From the NCBI GenBank assembly GCA_024637255.1, contig JAGXFO010000012.1:1-64000 (forward strand): DNA of 64,000 bases, written 5' to 3'. The position numbers and the translations under genes were made by a program. Of the stretch, positions 44,858 to 52,879 are shown one piece after another; within the stretch, counting starts at the first letter, position 1, and each line of letters starts with the position of its first letter. This DNA is from Sulfurovum sp. (lineage in GTDB: Bacteria > Campylobacterota > Campylobacteria > Campylobacterales > Sulfurovaceae). The notes below the pieces were generated by a model, which saw only the letters and a program-made list of their open reading frames with translations, had not been told where the DNA came from and made no database searches.

Positions 44858-45202
44858 TTAGCTTTCTATTTCGCCACGATAGGTAACGATACCGCCAAAA
44901 TGGTTCAAGCTATGAGTATGCCCGTTTTGCTTAAACACATTTTGGACTTGCCCACTTCTGCTTCCTGTGCGACAGGTAAAAATAAGTGTTTTTTCTTTCG
45001 TTTCATTCAAAAGTTTGTGAGCCCAGTTGCTGAATTCCGAGGTAGGCTTAAGAAGATCTACCCCTTTTATATGCCCCATGTTGTATTCCATCTCTTCTCG
45101 CACATCAACCAAAATAAAATCTATTTTTCCAGCATCTCTTTCCTCAAGTAAAATTTCAAGCTCTTCTGAATTAATATACTCTTTCTCCAGTAATGTTTTC
45201 AA
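44858..45202 (-). CDS. Single-domain rhodanese-like sulfurtransferase
   Basis: The 114-residue protein is a single rhodanese domain with the catalytic loop FTCRTGSRSG, whose cysteine would carry a persulfide. ILVDVREEMEYNMGHIKG is the family's N-terminal block. It has no signal peptide and acts in the cytoplasm. It moves sulfur between thiols; the acceptor is not evident. Its neighbours, an FTR-like protein and two thioredoxins, suggest persulfide or thiol handling. Confidence 0.88.
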   Translation of the reverse strand: MKTLLEKEYINSEELEILLEERDAGKIDFILVDVREEMEYNMGHIKGVDLLKPTSEFSNWAHKLLNETKEKTLIFTCRTGSRSGQVQNVFKQNGHTHSLNHFGGIVTYRGEIES

Positions 45203-45259
45203 ACTAATGTCTCCTGATGTTAAAATAATCGTATAATTATAGTCAATAATAATTATAAC

Positions 45260-45670
45260 TTACTTTGACGTTTCTTCTTCTGACACATTTTTTATCTCTT
45301 CTTTTGCTTTGGCTTTAGATTCTAGTTCTTTCATTTGTTCTTCCTTGTACTCTGGTGTACAAAAAATTTGACAATGGCAGATGCCTGTTTCTGGAATCTC
45401 TTTTTCTATGGCAGGTTTACATGGGCAAATTCTGTCATCAGTACTTTTGAATTTACCAGGCTTAGCTTCGTCAGGTTCGACCATAAAGCATGGACAAAAT
45501 CTTTTGCCAAACAGTAATTTATGTCTTGCCAGTCCAAGAGTTATCCCTTCATTGACATCCTCATTGATACTATACACCCATCCCTTACTCTCACATACTT
45601 TGTCTGTAAATTTTTCTGTTTTTATCAACTCTGCTTTAAACTCTTCTGAATTCATATCCAATTGCTGCAT
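45260..45670 (-). CDS. Ferredoxin:thioredoxin reductase catalytic-chain-like protein
   Basis: This 136-residue protein has three CxC pairs: FCPCF (Cys59, Cys61), ICPCK (Cys82, Cys84) and ICHCQ (Cys98, Cys100), with another cysteine in QIFC. This is the order of the FTR catalytic beta chain, whose cluster and disulfide reduce thioredoxin with ferredoxin electrons. Spacings between pairs (20 and 13 residues) are longer than the standard 16 and 8, and the last 30 residues are a charged tail. No variable subunit is near. It heads the leftward string. Confidence 0.82.
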   Translation of the reverse strand: MQQLDMNSEEFKAELIKTEKFTDKVCESKGWVYSINEDVNEGITLGLARHKLLFGKRFCPCFMVEPDEAKPGKFKSTDDRICPCKPAIEKEIPETGICHCQIFCTPEYKEEQMKELESKAKAKEEIKNVSEEETSK

Positions 45671-45728
45671 TATTTTATCCTTTGTATGATATTTTATCTT
45701 CTAACTTATATCTTAAACTAAATTAATA

Positions 45729-45734
45729 TATAAT
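45729..45734 (+). promoter_or_regulatory. Likely -10 box of gatC
   Basis: TATAAT in an AT-rich divergent gap, 37 bases before the gatC ATG; AAGG lies closer to the start as a weak ribosome site. Confidence 0.4.
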
Positions 45735-45771
45735 AAGTCCAACTCTAAAAATTAAACCCCTAAGGCACATA

Positions 45772-46062
45772 ATGAAAATTGACAATACTGTTTTAGCCAA
45801 ACTTGAAAAACTCTCACACCTTAAAATAAGTGACGCTAAAAAAGAAGAAGTGATGGAACAGCTTTCAGGCATACTTACTTATGTTGATAATCTCAACGAA
45901 CTAGATACAAGTGCCCTAGATGCAACATTTTCAACACTTGATGGCGGGACACCCTTGAGAGAGGATACTCCCAGAGAGCCGGATAACGTTGCAAAAAACA
46001 TTTTATCTCATGCACCTCAAAGTAGAGATGATTTCTTTATTGTACCTGCAATCATTGAATAA
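45772..46062 (+). CDS. gatC: Glu/Asp-tRNA amidotransferase subunit C
   Basis: The 96-residue protein is the small chaperone-like subunit of GatCAB, which amidates misacylated Glu-tRNA(Gln) or Asp-tRNA(Asn). VLAKLEKLSHLKISDAKKEE, ILTYVDNLNELDTSALDATF and the C-terminal ILSHAPQSRDDFFIVPAIIE are typical. gatA and gatB are not in the window. A 183-base gap to pilT follows and has only a promoter-like box. Confidence 0.93.
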   Translation: MKIDNTVLAKLEKLSHLKISDAKKEEVMEQLSGILTYVDNLNELDTSALDATFSTLDGGTPLREDTPREPDNVAKNILSHAPQSRDDFFIVPAIIE

Positions 46063-46196
46063 GTTCAATTTATGCAAAAGTCTGTTGAAGCCAGAATGAT
46101 TTCTTCTAAATGGTTCAAATAAAGAGCAATAGCTAAAAAATACATATCCTCATTAAACAGTCAGTTATTGTATTTGATAAGAACATGATAGTTGGA

Positions 46197-46202
46197 TATA
46201 AT
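46197..46202 (+). promoter_or_regulatory. Likely -10 box of pilT
   Basis: TATAAT preceded by GGA, 43 bases before the pilT ATG, in the otherwise featureless gap after gatC. Confidence 0.45.
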
Positions 46203-46245
46203 GAGTCTCAATATCTAAAAAATATATACTAAACAAAGGATAACC

Positions 46246-47307
46246 ATGGCTGCTTTTGACATCAAAAAACTGCTTCAGAGTGTTGTAACGCACGGGGCAT
46301 CAGACCTTCACCTTGTAAGTCGTACAGAACCGCAGATTAGACTTGATGGGGCGCTGAAACCGGTTAACCTTCCTAAGCTGACAGGAAAAGATATCGAAGA
46401 AATGTGTTACTCGCTTATCACAGAAAAGCAGAAACAACATTTTGAAGAGTATGACGAGCTTGACTTCGCGCTCTTGCTTCCTGGTATAGGGCGGTTTAGG
46501 GCAAACTATTATCGTACTTTGGGTGACACGGCTGCAGCCTTTAGGATTATTCCTATCGATGTCCCTTCTTTGGACGATCTGGGTGCTCCGGAAATTTACA
46601 AAAAACTTATCAAAAGAGAAAAAGGACTTATCTTGGTAACCGGCCCAACGGGTTCTGGTAAATCAACTACTCTTGCCGCTATGCTTAATGAGATAAACCT
46701 TCATGAACAAAAGCATATCATCACAGTAGAAGATCCTGTAGAGTTCATACACCAAAACAAAAAATGTATTTTCTCACACAGAGGTGTCGGTGAAGATACA
46801 GCATCATTTGCAAAAGCACTCAAATATGCCATGCGTCAAGATCCTGACATCATACTCATCGGTGAGATGAGAGACAGGGAAACAATAGAAGCCGGACTCA
46901 CGGCAGCAGAGACGGGTCACCTTGTATTTGGTACCCTTCACACTTCTTCAGCGCCTGGAACCATCAACCGTATTATTGATGTATTTTCAGGAGATGAGCA
47001 GCCACAGATAAGGGCAATGATAGCCTCTTCCCTTGTTGCGGTCATCGCACAAGCACTTCTGCCTAAACTAGGCGGTGGTCGTGTGGCTGCTTCAGAAATA
47101 CTGGTGACAAACCATGCAATCTCAAATCTTATTAGAGAAGACAAGGTGCACCAGATATATTCGCAAATGCAGCTTGGTCAAGGGGACACAGGTATGCAGA
47201 CGCAAACGCAGGCACTGCTTAAATTCCTCAAAGATGGAAAAATAAGCCGTACTACCGCTATACAATATGCTAACAGACCAGACGAAATAACAAAACAGAC
47301 TATATAG
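46246..47307 (+). CDS. pilT: PilT-type retraction ATPase
   Basis: A 353-residue secretion-type ATPase of the PilT group: Walker A GPTGSGKST, Asp box ITVEDPVEFIH, Walker B DIILIGEMRDRET, His box TAAETGHLVFGTLHT. The C-terminal ILVTNHAISNLIREDK takes the place of PilT's AIRNLIRE. PilT powers type IV pilus retraction and twitching. No other pilus gene is nearby, so its partner must be elsewhere. The next genes (cvpA, fur) look unrelated. Confidence 0.92.
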   Translation: MAAFDIKKLLQSVVTHGASDLHLVSRTEPQIRLDGALKPVNLPKLTGKDIEEMCYSLITEKQKQHFEEYDELDFALLLPGIGRFRANYYRTLGDTAAAFRIIPIDVPSLDDLGAPEIYKKLIKREKGLILVTGPTGSGKSTTLAAMLNEINLHEQKHIITVEDPVEFIHQNKKCIFSHRGVGEDTASFAKALKYAMRQDPDIILIGEMRDRETIEAGLTAAETGHLVFGTLHTSSAPGTINRIIDVFSGDEQPQIRAMIASSLVAVIAQALLPKLGGGRVAASEILVTNHAISNLIREDKVHQIYSQMQLGQGDTGMQTQTQALLKFLKDGKISRTTAIQYANRPDEITKQTI

Positions 47308-47391
47308 TCAAGGTAAATATGTGTCTAAAAGGATTTTTAGATACATATAGATACAATACGCAAATCATAGTAATACGTAGAGGATGGTAAT

Positions 47392-48012
47392 ATGGATTTT
47401 TCAATGATGGACTTTAACTATTTTGATGTTACTATTGCAGCTATCGTGCTGATATTAGGCATCAAAGGATTTATGCAGGGATTTATCAAAGAAGTGTTTG
47501 GTCTTGTGGGTCTAGTTGCTGGAGTCTACTTCGCGTCAAGATTATCAGAGACAGCTGCATCATTTATTGATACAAATTTTTTACATCTTGAAAATGCCTC
47601 GCTACTTAGATTAATTGGATTTTTGGTCATATTGATAGCTATTTGGACAGGTGCCACTATTCTTGGTGCTATATTTTCAAAACTCACAAGTGCAAGTGGC
47701 TTAGGCTTTCTGAACCGTCTTTTTGGCTTCATCGCCGGTGGAGGAAAATATTTTCTTATTTTTGCCCTCATTGTCACAGCTTTGTCAAATGTGACACTTG
47801 TGAAAAATAACTTGGAAAAATATGTTAACGACTCTGTACTTTACCCTTATCTTAAAGAAGCAGGCTCCTATCTTATTAATCTTGACACCTCTGCTATGGG
47901 TTTAACAACATCCGATACAACAGAAGTTGCTCCAAAAGTTGCTAGTCCCTCGGACAACAATGCCTCCACAACTGAAACCAATGCCACTGTTCCAACAGTA
48001 ACTCAAGAGTAG
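47392..48012 (+). CDS. cvpA: CvpA family inner-membrane protein
   Basis: The protein has 206 residues with four membrane spans (about residues 10-30, 32-48, 65-90 and 105-130) and the family's FNYFDVTIAAIVLILGIKG opening. GLGFLNRLFGFIAGGGKYFL follows in the third loop. The C-terminal 45 residues are a low-complexity Thr/Ser/Ala/Pro tail. CvpA was named for colicin V production; its present role is usually described as envelope homeostasis. It precedes fur by 8 bases. Confidence 0.88.
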   Translation: MDFSMMDFNYFDVTIAAIVLILGIKGFMQGFIKEVFGLVGLVAGVYFASRLSETAASFIDTNFLHLENASLLRLIGFLVILIAIWTGATILGAIFSKLTSASGLGFLNRLFGFIAGGGKYFLIFALIVTALSNVTLVKNNLEKYVNDSVLYPYLKEAGSYLINLDTSAMGLTTSDTTEVAPKVASPSDNNASTTETNATVPTVTQE

Positions 48013-48020
48013 GATTCAGC

Positions 48021-48458
48021 ATGATTTCATATCCTCTACTTTTAGAAGAGTTTCAAGCCATACTAAAAGAAAATACGCTCAAATTTACCAAACAAAGAGA
48101 GCTTGTCTTAAAGTTCCTGTATGAAAACGAAGGGCATTTTACCCCTGAAGACATCTATAACTTGCTGAAGCAGAAATATCCCGATATAAATATCGGTATT
48201 GCAACAGTGTATCGCACCCTCTCTTTACTTGAGACGTCGCATATTGCGAGCTCTATCTCATTTGGAGTGCAAGGAAAAAAATATGAGCTCGGCCTCAAAA
48301 AACACCACGATCATCTCATTTGTAGTAAATGCGGAAAGATTATAGAGTTTTACGATGAAACTATAGAAGAAATACAAGAAGAGATAGCCAAAAAGTTTAA
48401 TTTCAAAATGACGGACCATACGATGAAAATCATCGGACTTTGTGAAAATTGCCAATAG
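48021..48458 (+). CDS. fur: Ferric uptake regulator
   Basis: Fur represses iron-uptake genes when Fe2+ is bound. The N-terminal winged helix (FTKQRELVLKFLYENEGHFT) and the dimer domain with metal sites (KKHHDHLICSKCGKIIEF, CENCQ at the end) are typical. 145 residues is normal. Its place before lysS and glyA matches Campylobacter. Likely targets in this window are the Fur-like boxes at 59.43 and 59.49 kb. Confidence 0.93.
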   Translation: MISYPLLLEEFQAILKENTLKFTKQRELVLKFLYENEGHFTPEDIYNLLKQKYPDINIGIATVYRTLSLLETSHIASSISFGVQGKKYELGLKKHHDHLICSKCGKIIEFYDETIEEIQEEIAKKFNFKMTDHTMKIIGLCENCQ

Positions 48459-48502
48459 CTTAGACAGCACATCAAACTTACATTAACAACACAGGAGATC
48501 GC

Positions 48503-50149
48503 TTGATATTTGAAAATCAATATATCCAAGAACGCATTAAAAAAGTAGAAAGACTTAGAGAAGAGGGAATAAACCCCTATCCTAATAAAATCGCGAAAGG
48601 AACACCTTCTGCACAATTTTTAGAAGAGTGTGCTTACATTAAAGAGCAAGATGCTGATGAGAAAAAAGATGAAAGCAAAACCTACTCACTTACAGGCAGA
48701 CTCAAATTTATCCGCATTATGGGGAAAGCTGCTTTTGCCAAGATGGAAGATGCGCAAGGTTTAGTGCAAATTTACTATAACAGAGATGAGCTTCCTGAAG
48801 ATTTTTACAACAACATCGCAAAAAAACTTTTTGAAGTCGGTGATATCATCGAAGCAACAGGCTACCCTTTTGTAACGCAGACGGGTGAGATTACACTTCA
48901 CTGCAAAGAGATGAGAATTGTTTCTAAATCTATCTCTCCGCTTCCTGAAAAGTTTCATGGCCTCCAAGACCAGGAACTTAGGTACAGACAGCGCTACCTT
49001 GACATGATTATGAATCCTGAAGTCAAAGAAAACTTTATCATGAGAAGCAAGATTGTCTCGTTTGTGAGACGATTTTTTGAAGACAAAGCATTTTTAGAGG
49101 TTGAAACACCTATGATGCACCCTATTCCTGGTGGAGCCAATGCCAGACCTTTTGTAACACACCATAATGCCTTAGATGTTCAACGTTATTTGCGTGTTGC
49201 TCCGGAGCTTTATCTTAAGCGTCTCATTGTTGGTGGCATGGAAGCTGTGTTTGAGATAAACCGAAACTTCAGGAATGAAGGAATGGACCATACCCATAAC
49301 CCTGAATTTACCATGATTGAGTTCTACTGGGCATACAAAACCTACATTGAGCTGATGGAGATTACCGAAGAGTTATTTGACTATCTTTTTGATAATCTTG
49401 GACTTGAGAGAAAACTTCCTTATGGTGACTTGGAGATAGACTTTACAACACCATTTGAGAAGATTCCCTATATCAAGTCCCTCACGAGTATAGGCTCTGT
49501 GCCTGCTGATGTTGCCATAAATAAAGAAAAGGCATTGGCGTATCTTACTGAGCATAACGTAAAAGTAGATGCTAACCTCACATTGGGCTACCTGCAGGCT
49601 GAACTCTTTGACGAATTTGTTGAAGGAAAACTCATAAACCCTACCTATATCACTGATTTTCCTATCGATATATCACCACTTGCCAGAAGATCTGATGACA
49701 ATCCGGATATTGCAGAGCGTTTTGAACTTTTCATGGCAGGAAAAGAGATTGCCAATGGCTTCTCCGAACTCAATGACCCCATCGATCAGTACGAAAGATT
49801 TAAAGGACAGGTCAAAGCCAAAGAAGCAACCGGTGACGATGAGGCAATGCATATGGATACAGACTATGTCAAAGCACTCAGCTATGGTATGGCACCTACG
49901 GCCGGTGAAGGTATTGGCATAGATAGACTTGTGATGATGCTGACCAATCAGCACAGTATTCGTGATGTACTATTGTTCCCCGCTATGAAACCCGAAGCAC
50001 CAAGACCAGAAATAATCACGGTTTCAGATGAAAACAAATGTAAAAAATGTGGCAATGAAAATACAGATGAACTCAAGCCTGCCAAAAAAGGTAAAGGAAT
50101 GTTTTGCACCGATGTCGCTGCCTGCAAAGAAAGAGCTACTGCTAAATAA
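48503..50149 (+). CDS. lysS: Lysyl-tRNA synthetase, class II
   Basis: The 548-residue enzyme shows class II motifs: an OB-fold anticodon domain, motif 2 FEINRNFRNEGMDHTHNPEF and motif 3 GEGIGIDRLVMMLTN. It starts at TTG (48503) five bases after AGGAG. Beyond the normal end (RDVLLFPAMKPE) it carries about 40 extra residues with CKKCGNE and FCTDVAACKE, like a small zinc finger. The order fur-lysS-glyA is shared with Campylobacter and Helicobacter. Confidence 0.95.
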   Translation: MIFENQYIQERIKKVERLREEGINPYPNKIAKGTPSAQFLEECAYIKEQDADEKKDESKTYSLTGRLKFIRIMGKAAFAKMEDAQGLVQIYYNRDELPEDFYNNIAKKLFEVGDIIEATGYPFVTQTGEITLHCKEMRIVSKSISPLPEKFHGLQDQELRYRQRYLDMIMNPEVKENFIMRSKIVSFVRRFFEDKAFLEVETPMMHPIPGGANARPFVTHHNALDVQRYLRVAPELYLKRLIVGGMEAVFEINRNFRNEGMDHTHNPEFTMIEFYWAYKTYIELMEITEELFDYLFDNLGLERKLPYGDLEIDFTTPFEKIPYIKSLTSIGSVPADVAINKEKALAYLTEHNVKVDANLTLGYLQAELFDEFVEGKLINPTYITDFPIDISPLARRSDDNPDIAERFELFMAGKEIANGFSELNDPIDQYERFKGQVKAKEATGDDEAMHMDTDYVKALSYGMAPTAGEGIGIDRLVMMLTNQHSIRDVLLFPAMKPEAPRPEIITVSDENKCKKCGNENTDELKPAKKGKGMFCTDVAACKERATAK

Positions 50150-50197
50150 AAGTAAAATTTGGATATAAATCCAACCATAAACCTAGAAGGAAATATT

Positions 50198-51448
50198 ATG
50201 TCATATGCTATAGAAACTTTTGACCCGGAGATTTTTCAAGCCATTGAAAATGAAAAAGAAAGACAAACGGACCACTTAGAGATGATTGCTTCTGAGAACT
50301 TTACCATCCCTGCTGTTATGGAAGCGATGGGTTCTGTTTTCACAAACAAATATGCAGAAGGTTACCCTTTCAAAAGATACTATGGTGGGTGTGAATATGC
50401 TGACATAGTTGAACAACTTGCTATCGATAGAGCCTGTGAACTATTTGACTGCAAGTATGCAAACGTTCAGCCACACTCAGGAAGCCAGGCAAATGGTGCT
50501 GTATATGCAGCATTACTTAAAGCCGGTGAAAAGATCCTTGGTATGGACCTTTCACATGGCGGACACCTTACACATGGTTCCAAGCCAAGCTTCTCAGGAA
50601 AGAACTATTCATCTTTCACGTATGGTGTAGAGCTTGACGGTCGCATAAACTATGACAAAGTAATGGAAATTGCTCAAATCGTACAACCAAAAATTATTGT
50701 GTGTGGTGCCTCTGCTTATGCCAGAGAGATAGATTTTAAAAAGTTTAGAGAAATCGCTGACGCGGTGGGAGCCATTTTGTTTGCTGACATCGCTCACATC
50801 GCTGGACTCGTATGTGCAGGTGAACACCCTAGCCCATTCCCTTATGCGGATGTAGTCACAACAACTACACATAAAACACTTGCCGGACCTCGTGGCGGTA
50901 TGATCATGACCAATGATGAAGAAACAGCAAAGAAAATAAACTCAGCTATCTTCCCAGGTCTTCAGGGTGGTCCGCTTGTACATGTCATAGCAGCCAAAGC
51001 GGTTGGATTCAAATACAACCTTAGTCCTGAGTGGAAAGTGTATGCAAAGCAAGTTAAAGCAAATGCTTCCGTACTAGCCAGAGTGCTTATGGAAAGAGGA
51101 TACGATGTCGTCTCTGACGGTACAGATAACCACCTTGTACTGGTTTCTTTCCTCGATAAAGACTTTTCAGGCAAAGATGCTGACGCAGCACTTGGTGCAG
51201 CAGGTATCACTGTAAATAAAAACACCGTACCAGGTGAGACCAGAAGTCCATTTGTTACTTCGGGTGTACGCATAGGCTCACCTGCACTTACCAGTCGCGG
51301 AATGAAAGAGAAAGAATTTGAGATTATTGCAAATAAAATTGCTGATGTACTTGACAATGTCAATGACGCTGGACTTCACGCAAAGATCAAAGATGAGATG
51401 AAAACACTGGCACAGGACTTTATTATTTATGATAAAGCGATCTACTAA
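50198..51448 (+). CDS. glyA: Serine hydroxymethyltransferase
   Basis: GlyA converts serine and tetrahydrofolate to glycine and methylene-tetrahydrofolate with pyridoxal phosphate. The cofactor lysine is in TTTTHKTLAGPRGG. I start at the ATG at 50198, 8 bases past AGAAGG, giving 416 residues; the frame is open upstream to 50159 without a ribosome site. In a reductive-TCA organism it supplies one-carbon units and glycine. Confidence 0.95.
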   Translation: MSYAIETFDPEIFQAIENEKERQTDHLEMIASENFTIPAVMEAMGSVFTNKYAEGYPFKRYYGGCEYADIVEQLAIDRACELFDCKYANVQPHSGSQANGAVYAALLKAGEKILGMDLSHGGHLTHGSKPSFSGKNYSSFTYGVELDGRINYDKVMEIAQIVQPKIIVCGASAYAREIDFKKFREIADAVGAILFADIAHIAGLVCAGEHPSPFPYADVVTTTTHKTLAGPRGGMIMTNDEETAKKINSAIFPGLQGGPLVHVIAAKAVGFKYNLSPEWKVYAKQVKANASVLARVLMERGYDVVSDGTDNHLVLVSFLDKDFSGKDADAALGAAGITVNKNTVPGETRSPFVTSGVRIGSPALTSRGMKEKEFEIIANKIADVLDNVNDAGLHAKIKDEMKTLAQDFIIYDKAIY

Positions 51449-51457
51449 GGTTTTGCT

Positions 51458-51964
51458 ATAAAAGTTTTTGATTTAGACCTTCTTGATGAATGCTACTATA
51501 TAAAAAGACAGGCGATTGTTGAACAGATAGAGTTTGACAATCGTACCTTTTATGCAAAATTTGAATACATACATGAGCCCTTGACTCCCCTACTTCTTAA
51601 ACAGCATCAAGACAAACAGTACAATATTGCAGTGCCCTTACTAAAAAATAATCATACCAACTATCTTGTCATTGAATATAAAGGGGAAGAATATCAAAGA
51701 TTTTACCATCTTATAAAACACTTATTCAAAACTGTCAATATCTCCGATTATCATATCTATCAGGGTAAAGACATTGAACGTCTTCAAGTGTTCATAGCAG
51801 TGAAACAACTTTCTCTTGAAGAGGCAAATACCGAACTTCAAGTGCTGTCAAATGCACTCAAAGAAAAAATGATAAAGAAATGGAAATGCTTGCCTTCTCC
51901 AAAACTTCCTGAAGCTTATAATATCGTGACATTACCATACAAGACACTCCCAAGTTCAACATAA
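51458..51964 (+). CDS. DUF1882 family protein with no standard start codon
   Basis: The reading frame after glyA encodes VFDLDLLDECYYIKRQAIVE and onward to LPSPKLPEAYNIVTLPYK, 168 residues if begun at ATA (51458). No ATG, GTG or TTG occurs in frame before a TTG at 51581, which would cut off 41 well-formed residues. AAGG lies 7 bases before the ATA, the right distance for a start, so ATG probably became ATA. The place between glyA and the SPOR gene matches Cj0403 and HP0184 (DUF1882, function unknown). Confidence 0.7.
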   Translation: MKVFDLDLLDECYYIKRQAIVEQIEFDNRTFYAKFEYIHEPLTPLLLKQHQDKQYNIAVPLLKNNHTNYLVIEYKGEEYQRFYHLIKHLFKTVNISDYHIYQGKDIERLQVFIAVKQLSLEEANTELQVLSNALKEKMIKKWKCLPSPKLPEAYNIVTLPYKTLPSST

Positions 51965-52018
51965 TATATATAAATATGATATAATCATTCAAAAATTATA
52001 TTCGGAGATTTCCCCCCT

Positions 52019-52873
52019 ATGAATGATCACAATCTAGATGACCTCATTATTGGCAGTATAGAGCCTGAAAACAATAAAACAAAAAGTTTTTTAACCATTA
52101 TCGCCTTATTGATCATTGTAATGATTGTTGCTATTATTCTAACTAGAATCCTCCTAAAAACCCCAAATAACGATGAACTTGCTTTTGAAGAAAACATCAC
52201 AGAAATGATAGCGCCCGAACTTAAACTGCAAGAAACACCAAGGAAAACTGAGTCAAAGAAAGAGACATCACTGTCAAATATGCTAGAGAGTGAGATTGCT
52301 CCGCCTGCTCCCGAAACAAAAGTAGAGGCAGAAGAAACGTTATCTTTTTCAGAAAAAACAGAAGAGGACTCTGAAGCACCTCTTGTTGAATCTAAAAGTG
52401 TTGCGACATCAGAAGAATCAGAAGAATCAGAAGAATCAGAAGAATCAGAAGAATCAGAGGAATCAGACGAGGTTGCAAAAGAAGCTAAAGAAGAGGCAGA
52501 GGAAACAGTTCAAATAACTCAAGAGTATACTCACGTTCCAAAACAGGTCAAGAAACCAGTGGAAGAGAAAGAGATAGAAAAAGAAATAGTAGCTCCAAAA
52601 CCAATTAAAAAATCTGTGGTTAAATCTAATGTATCCAAAACCATTTCGGCACAAACTTATTATATTCAGGTCGGATCTTTTACAACAAACCCAAGCACGC
52701 GTTTCTTATCGACTATCAAAAACAGTGGGTTCAACTATACGATTATCGATGGTGGAACCGATGGATCAAAAAAATTACTTATCGGTCCATATCAGGACAA
52801 AGCCTCAGTTGACAAAGCGCTTATACAGGTAAAAGATCGTATCAACAAAAGTGCTTTCACCATAAAGAAGTAA
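52019..52873 (+). CDS. SPOR-domain membrane protein
   Basis: This 284-residue protein has a single N-terminal membrane span (about residues 22-45) and a long acidic linker. The linker contains a Glu-Glu-Ser repeat encoded by a 9-base tandem unit. A C-terminal SPOR domain (residues 208-284, AQTYYIQVGSFTTNPST) binds denuded peptidoglycan. Such proteins collect at division sites. Synteny with Cj0404 supports the call. GGAG lies rather far upstream (about 13 bases). Confidence 0.85.
   Translation: MNDHNLDDLIIGSIEPENNKTKSFLTIIALLIIVMIVAIILTRILLKTPNNDELAFEENITEMIAPELKLQETPRKTESKKETSLSNMLESEIAPPAPETKVEAEETLSFSEKTEEDSEAPLVESKSVATSEESEESEESEESEESEESDEVAKEAKEEAEETVQITQEYTHVPKQVKKPVEEKEIEKEIVAPKPIKKSVVKSNVSKTISAQTYYIQVGSFTTNPSTRFLSTIKNSGFNYTIIDGGTDGSKKLLIGPYQDKASVDKALIQVKDRINKSAFTIKK
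52412..52465 (+). repeat. Tandem 9-base repeat within the SPOR-protein gene
   Basis: Five perfect copies of GAAGAATCA (52412-52456) are followed by one variant GAGGAATCA. The unit keeps frame, coding Glu-Glu-Ser each time. Copy-number changes would lengthen or shorten the linker without a frameshift. Confidence 0.95.
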
Positions 52874-52879
52874 GAAAAC

